Below are positions 10,800 to 19,673 of a stretch of DNA of 64,000 bases, piece by piece. Under the pieces are notes generated by a model. That model worked only from the letters and a program-made list of their open reading frames with translations. It had not been told where the DNA came from and searched no databases. The position numbers and the translations under genes are program-made. Each line of letters starts with the position of its first letter. Within the stretch, counting starts at the first letter, position 1. This stretch comes from Rhodocyclaceae bacterium (GTDB lineage Bacteria > Pseudomonadota > Gammaproteobacteria > Burkholderiales > Usitatibacteraceae): NCBI GenBank assembly GCA_020247545.1, contig JADCIX010000001.1, forward strand, positions 1 to 64,000, given 5' to 3'.

Positions 10800-12911
10800 A
10801 TGAACCGCCAAAACTCCCCACGTCAAATCGTTCTCGCGGCGCTGATGACACTGTCATTAGCACCGGACATCGTCCTCGCTCAGTCCGCTGCACAGGCTGA
10901 TCCAAAGAAAAAAATCGAAGAGATTGTGGTTGTCGGTAACCCGCTGGGGGTAACCGATGCGCGCGACGTGGTGTCGCCAGTCTCATCGCTCAGTGGCGAC
11001 GAGCTCCTGATGAAACGTGGCAACACGTTGGGCGAAACACTGAACGGCATGCCCGGAGTCTCAGCAAGCTGGTTTGGGCCAAATGCAGGCCGCCCGGTGA
11101 TTCGTGGTCTCGATGGTGATCGTGTTCGGGTGCTGACCAACCTTGGCTCATCGTTTGACGCGTCCAGTCTATCGTTCGATCACAACCCTGCGATTGATCC
11201 ACTGATCATCGAACGTGTGGAGGTGTTGCGCGGACCGGCGGCGCTGCTCTATGGCGGTACCGCAATCGGTGGTGTGGTGAATGTGATCGACAACCGCATT
11301 CCCGCTGCACCGATTGTCGGGCCGAGAGGTGCCTTTGAGGTGCGCGGCGGTGGCGCCGACCGTGAGCGTTCGGTCGCCACGTTGTTGGAGGCGGGCAATG
11401 GTGTCGTCGCCATTCACGCGGATGGCTTTAACCGTTCGACACAAGACTACCGTGTGCCGTCGTCCACCCAGGTGCGATCGCCCGTGGTCAATTCCTCAGC
11501 CAGTGCGAGCGGCGGCGCGCTAGGGGCATCGTTACAGTTCATGGGTGGCAAAGGCAGCGCAGGTGTTTCGCATTCCAATTACCAATCAAACTACGGCACC
11601 GTTGCGGAAGCCGATGTCCGGATCGATATGAGACAAACCCGTACCGCCGCTGAAATCACAATGCGAGATTTAGGCGGCGCACTGGTCGATGGTGCATTTA
11701 TCAAGGCCAGCAAAAGTGACTACAAACACATTGAGTTTGAGGGGTCGGACGCCGGGACGACATTCAACAATACCGGCAGCGACATACGCGCAGAAATCAA
11801 ACACGCTAAATTTGGGCCGATGCAAGGGGTGTTTGGCTTCCAAGGTGAGCAGTTCGAATTCTCCGCGCTGGGTGAAGAAGCTTTTATCCCAAAAACCAAA
11901 ACCAACAATCGGGGCGTCTTTTTGTACGAGGAAATTGCCAGCGGCGCAATGAAGTACGCCTTTGGTGCCCGCGCTGAGCGCAGCCGGGTGGAGGCAGATG
12001 CTGCTGCCAATGGTGCCCCTGTGCGGTTTGGCTCGGCAGATTCACGCAGCTTCACACTTGCGAGTGTCTCGGCTGGCCTGACCTACCGGCTTTCGAGCCA
12101 AACAAGTTTCTCTGCCAACGTCGCCTCAAATGAACGTGCGCCAACGTACTACGAGTTATTTGCCGACGGCCCGCATGTTGCCACGGCGGCGTATGAAGTT
12201 GGCAATCGTAATATCGGCAAAGAGCGCGCGACCTCGGTCGATGTCGGTCTTAAGTGGCGTGATGCGGCATCGCAGGGGGCGACCAATGCGTCGGTGGGAT
12301 TGTTCATACAGTCCTTCAGCCGTTTTCTCGTGTTGCGGCGTACCGGCGTGGATCGGGATGCGGAAGGCAATCGTGCGGTGAGTGATTGTGGTGACAATAC
12401 CTCGGTCGAATCGGGCTGTGCTGCTGCAATCCTGCCAGAGTACCGTTACCAGGCCACCTCAGCGCGGCTTTCGGGGATCGAGTTTCAAGGTGGGTGGCGT
12501 GCCATGGAGCGTGCGGGGTGGACTTGGGATATCAAGACAAAACTTGATTACGTACGCGCCACAGATCGAACCAATAACGAACCGCTGCCACGGATTGCGC
12601 CGTTACGTGTTGGCATTGGCTCAGTCCTGTCAGCTGGAGGGTTGCGTCTTGCGGCCGACATAGATCGTGCTTCCAAGCAAGGTCGTATTGCGCCAACGGA
12701 GCTGGGCGGGGCGGTTCAAGGCTACAGCCTGATTAGCGCGTCTGTGATGTACAACCTCGCGATCGGCGCCGGCAAATCAGCGACATTTTTTGTGCGCGGT
12801 GCCAATCTTGGTGATCAACGTGCGTTCAACGCGGCGTCGATTGACACCATTCGTTACCTCGCGCCTTTGCCTGGGCGTAGCGTCAAAGCAGGCGTCCGGG
12901 TTGATTTTTGA
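10800..12911 (+). CDS. TonB-dependent outer-membrane receptor, ZnuD-like
   Basis: The 703-residue product has a signal peptide (MNRQNSPRQIVLAALMTLSL, cleavage near VLAQS), a plug domain, and a beta-barrel ending in the terminal aromatic residue of VKAGVRVDF. Plug blocks GRPVIRGLDGDRVRVL, DHNPAIDPLIIERVEVLRG and AALLYGGTAIGGVVNVIDNR resemble the Neisseria ZnuD/heavy-metal receptor group, though no histidine-rich loop is evident. CGDNTSVESGC near residue 535 may be a disulfide loop. It would import a metal or metal complex using TonB energy. ATG 10800 gives a proper signal peptide; TTG at 10773 is less likely. No transport partner is adjacent. Confidence 0.88.
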   Translation: MNRQNSPRQIVLAALMTLSLAPDIVLAQSAAQADPKKKIEEIVVVGNPLGVTDARDVVSPVSSLSGDELLMKRGNTLGETLNGMPGVSASWFGPNAGRPVIRGLDGDRVRVLTNLGSSFDASSLSFDHNPAIDPLIIERVEVLRGPAALLYGGTAIGGVVNVIDNRIPAAPIVGPRGAFEVRGGGADRERSVATLLEAGNGVVAIHADGFNRSTQDYRVPSSTQVRSPVVNSSASASGGALGASLQFMGGKGSAGVSHSNYQSNYGTVAEADVRIDMRQTRTAAEITMRDLGGALVDGAFIKASKSDYKHIEFEGSDAGTTFNNTGSDIRAEIKHAKFGPMQGVFGFQGEQFEFSALGEEAFIPKTKTNNRGVFLYEEIASGAMKYAFGARAERSRVEADAAANGAPVRFGSADSRSFTLASVSAGLTYRLSSQTSFSANVASNERAPTYYELFADGPHVATAAYEVGNRNIGKERATSVDVGLKWRDAASQGATNASVGLFIQSFSRFLVLRRTGVDRDAEGNRAVSDCGDNTSVESGCAAAILPEYRYQATSARLSGIEFQGGWRAMERAGWTWDIKTKLDYVRATDRTNNEPLPRIAPLRVGIGSVLSAGGLRLAADIDRASKQGRIAPTELGGAVQGYSLISASVMYNLAIGAGKSATFFVRGANLGDQRAFNAASIDTIRYLAPLPGRSVKAGVRVDF

Positions 12912-13101
12912 AACTCGCCATCTGGCGGGGTGTTTCAGACCAAAACACGTGGAGACGTCCGCCGGTAGGCCTCTTGGCTAATTGATCCCCAGTACAAGCC
13001 CAGTTGTTAATTGGTGAGATGTTCGACGAGGAGGCGTCTCAGTTGGGCGGCCTGTAGACCTTCGAATTGCGAGAGATACGCTGTTGGCCTGGCGGATTCT
13101 G

Positions 13102-13515
13102 TCATTCGTGTTTTTCTGCCGGGGAAATTACGGTCAAGTTTGGGAAGTAGGTTCGGTAGCGAGACGTGTCACGCGTGATGAGTGCCGCGCCCGCCGTCGC
13201 GGCTTGTGCGCCGATGAAGAAATCCGGCAGCGCGCGTGTCTGAGCACCGCCGCACCGGCGATAGGCGTGATGCGCCTTGCCTGCTAGAATAAGTGCGCGC
13301 CTCGACATCGGCTCGACGGTGACTTGCATGATGGCGAGTACCTCGTCCAATCTTTCTTGCGAAGCATAGACGGGCGACACCTCCGCATAGACCAACGGAT
13401 TGATGGCGAGCTGATGATTGATCAATGCACGGTCAAGCTGTCGTTGCGACCATTCTCGATAGGTCGAGTCATCGCCCAATACGTCGATCAGTATGTTGGT
13501 ATCAACAAAAATCAC
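13102..13515 (-). CDS. vapC: VapC-type PIN-domain toxin
   Basis: A 137-residue PIN-domain ribonuclease, the likely toxin of a type II toxin-antitoxin pair. Conserved acidic residues are visible: D5 in MIFVDTNILID, E45 in VYAEVSP, the aspartate in LPDFFIGAQA near residue 97 and D115 in ITRDTSRY. Together these make the Mg2+ site used to cleave RNA (family knowledge). The start is GTG and overlaps the antitoxin stop by 4 bp (GTGA), the usual coupled arrangement. The target RNA cannot be inferred. Confidence 0.93.
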   Translation of the reverse strand: MIFVDTNILIDVLGDDSTYREWSQRQLDRALINHQLAINPLVYAEVSPVYASQERLDEVLAIMQVTVEPMSRRALILAGKAHHAYRRCGGAQTRALPDFFIGAQAATAGAALITRDTSRYRTYFPNLTVISPAEKHE

Positions 13516-13817
13516 TTACGCTTGCGCCCTGGGTCTGCGGCGTCTTGATCGTAGCCTCGGATGAGATTCATGTATTCATCGGTCGACATCCCACTCATTG
13601 AGGCGGTGCCCCGAACTGCATCAAATCGACTTTTGACGAGGTTGCTGCCGTGGCTACCGGCCTTGCCGCCTTTCTTGGGTGGGCCGGCGGGCAACACGAT
13701 GTATTCGCCGCGCTCATTGAGAGTGAACTCAACCTTGCTGCCGGGAACAAGTCCCAACGAGTCGCGAATCTGTTTGGGTATCGTCACCTGGCCCTTGACG
13801 GTGATGGTTGTACTCAT
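13512..13817 (-). CDS. vapB: AbrB/MazE-fold antitoxin (VapB-like)
   Basis: A 101-residue protein whose N terminus is a SpoVT/AbrB swapped-hairpin DNA-binding domain: TTITVKGQVTIPKQIRDSLG, then LVPGSKVEFTLNERGEYIVL. The C-terminal half (GTASMSGMSTDEYMNLIRG) fits a toxin-wrapping tail. It is longer than the 75-85 residues typical of such antitoxins because of a basic Gly/Lys-rich linker (PPKKGGKAGSHG). It should bind and inhibit the PIN toxin and repress the operon, probably through the repeated 9-bp sites just upstream. Confidence 0.92.
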   Translation of the reverse strand: MSTTITVKGQVTIPKQIRDSLGLVPGSKVEFTLNERGEYIVLPAGPPKKGGKAGSHGSNLVKSRFDAVRGTASMSGMSTDEYMNLIRGYDQDAADPGRKRK

Positions 13818-13827
13818 ATTGTCTCGA

Positions 13828-13857
13828 AGTAATACTGTTGCCGAATATAGTAATACT
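13828..13857. promoter_or_regulatory. Paired palindromic operator upstream of vapBC
   Basis: AGTAATACT occurs at 13828-13836 and again at 13849-13857. Each is a perfect odd palindrome (AGTA-N-TACT), and the centres are 21 bp apart, two helical turns. The first copy starts 11 bp beyond the antitoxin ATG. Position and geometry suit cooperative binding by the antitoxin. Confidence 0.6.
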
Positions 13858-13926
13858 TTTGGTAGTTTGTGGCAATCTCCTTTAGGGTTCGGAATTGACC
13901 ACCACGCTGACTGCTAAAATTGCAGC

Positions 13927-15969
13927 ATGCCTATCGTCACGTTTCCCAATTCGCCGTACAAGTTAAACCAGCCGTTCGCCCCCGCAGGGGACCAACCACA
14001 GGCCATTGACAAACTGGTCGAGGGTATCAACGACGGCCTCGCTTTTCAGACTTTGCTGGGCGTGACCGGATCGGGAAAGACCTTCACGATGGCCAATGTC
14101 ATCGCCCGACTTGGCCGCCCCGCGCTGATCATGGCACCAAACAAGACACTTGCCGCGCAGCTGTACGCTGAGATGAAGGAGTTCTTTCCGGAAAATGCTG
14201 TTGAGTATTTTGTGTCGTACTACGACTACTACCAGCCGGAAGCCTACGTCCCGTCACGTGATTTGTTTATCGAAAAAGATTCGTCGATCAACGAACATAT
14301 CGAACAGATGCGTTTGTCTGCCACCAAGTCACTGCTCGAACGGCCGGACGCCGTGATCATTGCGACGGTATCGTGCATCTACGGTATCGGTGATCCGTCC
14401 GACTATTACGATATGCGCATGATGGTGCGAAGCGGTGACAAGGTGGCGCAGCACGATCTGATTCGACAATTGATCGCCATGCAGTACAGCCGATCAGAAC
14501 TCGATTTCAAGCGAGGGACGTTTCGTGTGCGCGGCGATACACTCGATGTCCATCCGGCGGAGAGTAATGAACACGCGTTACGTATTTCGATGTTCGACGA
14601 CGAGATTGATGGGTTGTCGTTATTCGATCCGCTGACCGGACACATCATCCAGACGGTGCCGCGCTACACCGTGTATGCCAAGAGCCATTACGTCACCACC
14701 CGTGCGAGCACATTGGGCGCAATCGAGGGCATCAAGGCCGAACTGCGCGAGCGTATTGAGTACTACCAGGCGGAGGGCAAACTATTGGAGGCACAGCGCA
14801 TTCAGCAGCGCACGACGTTCGATTTGGAGATGTTGAACGAAATCGGCTTCTGTAAAGGTATCGAGAATTACTCCCGTCATTTGACGGGCAGAGCGCCCGG
14901 TTCGCCACCGCCGACGCTGGTGGACTATCTGCCAAAAAATGCCTTGATGATCATCGACGAGAGCCACGTCACCATCCCGCAGGTCGGCGGAATGTATAAG
15001 GGTGATCGCGCCAGAAAAGAGAACTTGGTCGGATACGGGTTTCGACTACCATCTGCCATGGACAACCGCCCGTTACGTTTTGATGAGTTTGAAACGATGA
15101 TGCGGCAAACGGTGTTTGTATCGGCCACACCCGCCGACTATGAGGAGGCACATGCCTCCCAAGTGGTGGAGCAACTCGTACGGCCGACCGGATTGGTCGA
15201 TCCAACACTGTCCGTTCGCCCCGCGTCCACCCAGGTCGACGACGTGCTTTCGGAAATCAACAAGCGTGTGTTGGTGGGTGAGCGTGTGCTGGTAACGACG
15301 CTAACCAAGCGTATGGCTGAAGACCTGACAGATTTTCTGTCCGAGCATGGCATTAAGGTGCGTTATCTGCACTCGGATATTGATACGGTGGAAAGAGTGG
15401 AGATTATTCGCGATCTGCGCGCCGGGCTGTTCGACGTGCTGGTGGGTATCAACTTATTGCGTGAAGGACTCGACATTCCGGAAGTTTCACTCGTGGCGAT
15501 TCTGGATGCCGACAAGGAAGGGTTTTTGCGCGGTGCTAGGTCGTTGATCCAGACCATCGGTCGTGCGGCGCGTCACGTGCATGGCATGGCGATTTTGTAT
15601 GGTGATCGTGAAACGGATTCAATGAAAAAAGCCATTGACGAAACCAACAGACGTCGTGCCAAACAGATTGCACATAATCTGAAAAACAGCATCACGCCCA
15701 AGTCCGTCAACAAAAGGATCAAGGACATGATTGACGGCGTGTACGACATCGATGAAAAGCGGGTTGAGAAGAAGGCGGCGCAAGACCGCAAGAAATACGA
15801 CGTACTGAGTGAAAAGCAAATGGAAACCGCCATCAAACGGATAGAGCGCGAAATGCTTGAGGCGGCGCGTAATCTGGAATTTGAAAAGGCTGCCAAGTTA
15901 CGTGATGAGTTGCGTATCCTGCGCAACAAGATGCTGGTACTTGGCGGGCCGGAAAGTAGTGCGGCATGA
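13927..15969 (+). CDS. uvrB: Excinuclease ABC subunit B
   Basis: UvrB receives damaged DNA from UvrA and loads UvrC in nucleotide excision repair. The 680 residues align with E. coli UvrB throughout: Walker A GVTGSGKT (45-52), the beta-hairpin region [29 protein letters not shown] (helicase motif II), [39 protein letters not shown], and the C-terminal UVR motif ending [18 protein letters not shown] that contacts UvrC. ATG 13927 matches the family start. No ribosome site precedes it, and TAAAAT ends only 6 bp upstream, so the message may be leaderless. No LexA box of standard spacing is seen. The stop overlaps the phosphatase start (ATGA). Confidence 0.98.
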   Translation: MPIVTFPNSPYKLNQPFAPAGDQPQAIDKLVEGINDGLAFQTLLGVTGSGKTFTMANVIARLGRPALIMAPNKTLAAQLYAEMKEFFPENAVEYFVSYYDYYQPEAYVPSRDLFIEKDSSINEHIEQMRLSATKSLLERPDAVIIATVSCIYGIGDPSDYYDMRMMVRSGDKVAQHDLIRQLIAMQYSRSELDFKRGTFRVRGDTLDVHPAESNEHALRISMFDDEIDGLSLFDPLTGHIIQTVPRYTVYAKSHYVTTRASTLGAIEGIKAELRERIEYYQAEGKLLEAQRIQQRTTFDLEMLNEIGFCKGIENYSRHLTGRAPGSPPPTLVDYLPKNALMIIDESHVTIPQVGGMYKGDRARKENLVGYGFRLPSAMDNRPLRFDEFETMMRQTVFVSATPADYEEAHASQVVEQLVRPTGLVDPTLSVRPASTQVDDVLSEINKRVLVGERVLVTTLTKRMAEDLTDFLSEHGIKVRYLHSDIDTVERVEIIRDLRAGLFDVLVGINLLREGLDIPEVSLVAILDADKEGFLRGARSLIQTIGRAARHVHGMAILYGDRETDSMKKAIDETNRRRAKQIAHNLKNSITPKSVNKRIKDMIDGVYDIDEKRVEKKAAQDRKKYDVLSEKQMETAIKRIEREMLEAARNLEFEKAAKLRDELRILRNKMLVLGGPESSAA

Positions 15970-16469
15970 AAGTGTTGTTTGTTTGCATGGGCAATATTTG
16001 TCGTTCGCCAACGGCGGAGGGCGTGTTTCGCAAGATGGTGGAATCGAGCCCGCTCGCAGGCAAGGTCGATATCGATTCTGCCGCTACACACGGTTATCAC
16101 GAGGGCTCGCCGCCGGATCCACGCGCCATCGAACACGCGAAGAAACGTGGCTACGATCTCTCGCCATTGCGCGCCCGCGAGGTTAGTCCCAGCGACTTTG
16201 AGCGGTTTGACTACGTCATTGCGATGGACGAGCTGAACCGGCGTCATCTTAAATCAATCTGCCCGACCAGACTGCAGAACAAGATTGAGCTACTGCTTGA
16301 ATATGGTGGCGAGGCCGATGAGTATGAAGTCCCCGACCCATATCACGGCAAGCCGGTCGATTTTGAAACAGCGCTGGATTTGATCGAGGCGGGCTGTGAG
16401 GGGTTGCATGAGTATTTGCACGACCAACTGAAGATGAGAGGCAGCCTTGCCGGGATCGCCAAGGATTAG
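15966..16469 (+). CDS. Low-molecular-weight protein tyrosine phosphatase
   Basis: A 167-residue cytosolic phosphatase. The P-loop CMGNICRS gives nucleophile C7 and phosphate-binding R13, and the general-acid aspartate is in VPDPYHG near residue 121. Length and order fit the family. Substrates are unknown: in bacteria such enzymes reverse tyrosine-kinase signalling in capsule export or arginine phosphorylation, and neither partner is nearby. Its ATG overlaps the uvrB stop by 4 bp and marC starts 6 bp after its stop, so the three genes form one operon. Confidence 0.95.
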   Translation: MKVLFVCMGNICRSPTAEGVFRKMVESSPLAGKVDIDSAATHGYHEGSPPDPRAIEHAKKRGYDLSPLRAREVSPSDFERFDYVIAMDELNRRHLKSICPTRLQNKIELLLEYGGEADEYEVPDPYHGKPVDFETALDLIEAGCEGLHEYLHDQLKMRGSLAGIAKD

Positions 16470-16475
16470 TCGGCG

Positions 16476-17147
16476 ATGTTTGACTCACTGCCCTCTCTGG
16501 CGTCGTACGTAAAGATTTTTGTGGCGATGCTGGTCATCGTCAACCCGCTCGGCATCATCCCGATATTTGTCGCGATGACGGCGTCTAACTCGCCATCGGA
16601 AAGTAAAGTCATCTCGCGGGTAGCGGCGCAGACCGTTGCCGTGGTGCTGGTGGTGTCTGCGCTGCTCGGTGAACGCGTGCTGGAGGTATTTGGCATCTCG
16701 ATTGCTAGCTTTAAAGTAGGTGGCGCGATCCTCATCATGCTGAATGCGATGGCGATGATGCAGGCCACCCCGTCCCGCGTAAAGCAAACCCCGGAAGAAG
16801 CGGAAGAGGCGACAGCCAAGGCATCGATTGCCGTTGTGCCGTTGGGCATTCCACTGCTTGCGGGACCAGGGGCGATGTCAACGATGGTGATCTACTCGTC
16901 ACAGAGCAAGGCCGTGCTTCACTTGGGGATCGTGGTGTTAATTGCCATTGCCATCGCAGTTGTGACGTGGATGGCACTACGTATTGCCACCCGGGTTGGT
17001 GGCTATATGAGTATGACCACCGTCAACGTGGCAACCCGCATCATGGGTTTGTTATTGGCGGCGTTAGCGGTAGAGATTTTTGCCGGTGGTATCGTCGAGT
17101 TGATTCCTGCGCTGGGCAAGCCTGACGTTTTTCGCTACGGGCAATGA
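16476..17147 (+). CDS. marC: MarC-family integral membrane protein
   Basis: A 223-residue inner-membrane protein of the MarC (UPF0056) family, with six hydrophobic segments and the typical LVIVNPLGIIPIFVAMTAS and GPGAMSTMVIYSS blocks. Family function is unsettled; the old link with multiple antibiotic resistance has not held up. The C terminus is GGIVELIPALGKPDVFRYGQ. It is third in the uvrB-phosphatase-marC operon. A broken relative of the same gene lies at 26018-26379 in the same orientation, and the sugar-uptake genes lie between the two copies. Confidence 0.92.
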   Translation: MFDSLPSLASYVKIFVAMLVIVNPLGIIPIFVAMTASNSPSESKVISRVAAQTVAVVLVVSALLGERVLEVFGISIASFKVGGAILIMLNAMAMMQATPSRVKQTPEEAEEATAKASIAVVPLGIPLLAGPGAMSTMVIYSSQSKAVLHLGIVVLIAIAIAVVTWMALRIATRVGGYMSMTTVNVATRIMGLLLAALAVEIFAGGIVELIPALGKPDVFRYGQ

Positions 17148-17187
17148 CGCCCCGCCGCCCCCATCCAGGTTGATGGCGTCCCGATAA

Positions 17188-17439
17188 AGACTGGCAGGCG
17201 GCCTATCGCTCACTTTCCGCGCCGATGTGGATCGGGCTGCTGTTGACAACATACGCTTGGCGCTGGATCAAAGCCAGCCGTTGGGTAATGCGCGGTTCCA
17301 TGCCAAGGCTTCGAAGATGAATGTGTAGCGGCGTGAAGCGAGGCTGAGAGGCAGACCGAGGCGTGAGGCCACCGACGGGGGTGGCCGAAGGTCAGCAGGG
17401 AGCATTCGAGTTGTGAATACATCGAGTAGGCTCCTTTAG
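17188..17439 (+). pseudogene. Remnant of a REP-associated tyrosine transposase, C-terminal part
   Basis: One frame reads DWQAAYRSL; after a shift near 17213 another reads FRADVDRAAVDNIRLALDQS then QPLGNARFHAK, an in-frame TAG, and RREARLRGRPRREATDGG. The sequence A(Y)R.LF...LD...IR.AL....PLGN.RF...GRPR is the characteristic C terminus of Y1 (RAYT) transposases, which act on REP palindromes. With a frameshift, an internal stop and no catalytic HUH/tyrosine part, it is dead. The rest of the gap to 17603 shows nothing recognisable. Confidence 0.6.
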
Positions 17440-17603
17440 CGATTACTTGCAGTGAACTCCTTGAGGGGTGTTGTTTCTTCTGCCACTTGGTTACTCGTCG
17501 CCGCGAGCGGGTAAGCGCAACGGCAGTGCCCTTTGCCGTTTCATCACGATTTGATTATTTGTTGACTGCGCTCCAGTTCCGTTGGAAGCACATGGCGACG
17601 TAC

Positions 17604-19289
17604 TTAGTAGCGGGCATCCCCCAGTCCACAAAATGCATCAACGGGACTCGTGCCCTCAAAGCGTTCCTCGCCCGTGAGTTTGCGCACGAGCGCTGCCTGC
17701 ACCGTCGGCAGCGCGGTGTATGCGTTGATGTATGCAGGCACGCGCGGCGCGTCATAGAGGTAGTACATTTGGCCGAATGACACCATGACTGTCGGGATGT
17801 CGCACCAAAAGCGCATAAGCGCCTGGAACGGTCCGCCATGCAAGTCTCGCCAGTTGAGGTAGATGTGAGATAGAGAGAACATTGACTCCTGAGCGATCAA
17901 GTACAGCACGAGATCGGTATCGGAAGGTGAGGGCAGGGGCTGATTGACATCGTAGAGGCTCACCTGAAATCCGCGCGTTCTCAATCCATCAATCACGGTA
18001 TCTAAGTTACGAGCCTCGCCACCTGGCAAAAGTGGCTTGATGCCTTCGGTCACGACGACAACGCGTTTATGTTTTTCCAAGCGCAGCGGCAGGATTGATT
18101 TCACATCTTTGACCAGCGTGATGGTTTTTTTCGCTGCTGCTTCAGTCACCGCCAAATTGCCTGAAGATCTAAGCGTGGCGCGGACTTTTTCAAGTGGTGG
18201 CAGTAATTGATCGATAGTTTTTTTGTGTAAGCCCAATGCCGCTTTGAGTGCCAACACGCGCGTGACCGCCTCTTCCAAGCGCGCCTCAGAGAGCCTGCCT
18301 TCGCGCAAACCCTTCATCAGCAGTGCCAAATCACGCTGATCAGGGAGACCGAATAAAAACATATCGCAGCCGTTTTCAATCACTTCGGGCGTCATGGTTT
18401 CACGATCCGCCCAGCTGGTGAAGCCTGCCATTGGTGTCGCGTCTGAAACAACAACGCCGTTAAAGCCCAGCTCTCGACGCAGCAAATCGTGATTCAATAA
18501 CTTGGAAACCGAGCCGGGGCGGAAGGCTTCCACGCCTGCTTGTGGAAATTTTTTGCGGATCCACGATGGCAAGGCGATGTGTGCTGACATGACCGCCATC
18601 ACGCCAGCGTTAAACATGTTGCGATAGACCCTGCCGTAGGTCGCATCCCAATCCTCAAACGAAAGTGGATTGATGGTGGTCACTAAATGTTGGTCACGGT
18701 CATCATAGCCCTCACCCGGCCAGTGCTTGGCCGTGGCAGCAATGCCATTTTGCTGTAACGTTGCGATGTGTGTGGTGGCCTCGCGAATGATCGTATCCAC
18801 ATTCGAGCCATACGAGCGCGTGCCGACGATCGCTGAGCGAAACTTTGCGTTGATATCTACGACCGGCGTGTAAGACCAGTTGTAGCCCATCGCGCGCGCC
18901 TCGCGGGCGAGTACACCAGCCAGGCCCGCACTGATGGCGCTGTCGTTGCAGGCGGCTACGCCAATCTGATTTAGCACCGGCGAAAAGTAAGGTTGACCGT
19001 AGGCACCGCCTTCTAGGTCGCCCGCGATGAGTAACGGGATTTCGCTCGACTCAACTGCGATGCGCGTCGCTTTCCACGCTGCCTCCAAATCTGGCCCCAT
19101 GTAACGTAGAACGCCGCCTGGTTTTCGGCGCACGATATCTTTGATGGCGGCAGGATCATCGCGCAACGACATCGAGCAAAACACTTGCGCGATCTTGTCT
19201 TCAGTCGAAAGGCAATCGCGGGTTTTATTAACCCATGTGATGTCGTCATCAGTGAGGTTGAAAGGTGCAGCGTTGAGTTGATCTAGCAT
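17604..19289 (-). CDS. Glycoside hydrolase family 3 enzyme, beta-N-acetylhexosaminidase-like
   Basis: The 561-residue product has a GH3 TIM-barrel followed by a second alpha/beta domain, as in two-domain NagZ/ExoII-type enzymes. The substrate-binding motif is K188-HWPGEGYDDRDQH, a variant of KHFPGxG, and the nucleophile candidate is D283 in VVVSDATPMAG. No signal peptide is seen, so it should act in the cytosol on imported oligosaccharides, releasing glucose or GlcNAc; which one cannot be read from sequence. ATG 19289 is preferred over a TTG at 19319. It is the last gene of the minus-strand set with the sugar transporter and truncated PhyH gene, which supports a role in glycoside breakdown. 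Confidence 0.85.
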   Translation of the reverse strand: MLDQLNAAPFNLTDDDITWVNKTRDCLSTEDKIAQVFCSMSLRDDPAAIKDIVRRKPGGVLRYMGPDLEAAWKATRIAVESSEIPLLIAGDLEGGAYGQPYFSPVLNQIGVAACNDSAISAGLAGVLAREARAMGYNWSYTPVVDINAKFRSAIVGTRSYGSNVDTIIREATTHIATLQQNGIAATAKHWPGEGYDDRDQHLVTTINPLSFEDWDATYGRVYRNMFNAGVMAVMSAHIALPSWIRKKFPQAGVEAFRPGSVSKLLNHDLLRRELGFNGVVVSDATPMAGFTSWADRETMTPEVIENGCDMFLFGLPDQRDLALLMKGLREGRLSEARLEEAVTRVLALKAALGLHKKTIDQLLPPLEKVRATLRSSGNLAVTEAAAKKTITLVKDVKSILPLRLEKHKRVVVVTEGIKPLLPGGEARNLDTVIDGLRTRGFQVSLYDVNQPLPSPSDTDLVLYLIAQESMFSLSHIYLNWRDLHGGPFQALMRFWCDIPTVMVSFGQMYYLYDAPRVPAYINAYTALPTVQAALVRKLTGEERFEGTSPVDAFCGLGDARY

Positions 19290-19352
19290 GGTCTGAATGT
19301 GCAGGTTAGGGTTTTGCAATGGCTGGGGCGCGTGAAGCTACAACCCAACACG

Positions 19353-19667
19353 TTAGCCGGTTTTGCGCCGCGCGAATATGCGGCGGGTACAGAGTTTGAA
19401 TGCCTTTGACATACGGTGTTCCGCTTTAGTGGCCCCTGCAACTGGCTTCGCTTCCGGCTGTAAGGCCAGTGTATCGTTGATGATGTATGCCGGAATGCGG
19501 CAGGAGCAGGCGGGCGGATCAGCGCGAATCAAATCAACAATTTTACGCTCCGTTAGCTGACCGATTTTCGGCGGCGCAAAGCCTCGAATCATGAAGTAGC
19601 CGTGCCGATTCCATTCAGGCTGCTGGCTAGCGCCTAGGTTGCTACTGGTCACACTGCGCATAAGCAT
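19353..19667 (-). pseudogene. Truncated phytanoyl-CoA-dioxygenase-like (PhyH) gene
   Basis: 104 residues resemble only the N-terminal third of Fe(II)/2-oxoglutarate PhyH-family oxygenases: WNRHGYFMIRGFAPPKIGQL corresponds to the usual 'G-(F/Y)-hydrophobic-(V/I)-(K/R)-G-F' opening, and EHRMSKAFKLC to the later R-SK-F-L block. The double-stranded beta-helix with its H-x-D...H iron site is absent. The frame ends at 19353 and the GH3 gene begins 63 bp on, so most of the gene has been lost. It lies 6 bp after the transporter stop, in the same direction. It could instead be an unrelated small protein. Confidence 0.5.
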
Positions 19668-19673
19668 AGGCTC

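Noticed and set aside
12912-13101. Possible transposase fragment on the minus strand downstream of vapC (QFEGLQAAQLRRLLVEHL)
   Set aside because: Too short, with stops on both sides and no specific transposase motif.
13909-13926. LexA (SOS) box before uvrB: CTGCTAAAATTGCAG
   Set aside because: The half-sites are CTGC/GCAG with 7-bp spacing; the standard box is CTGT-N8-ACAG.
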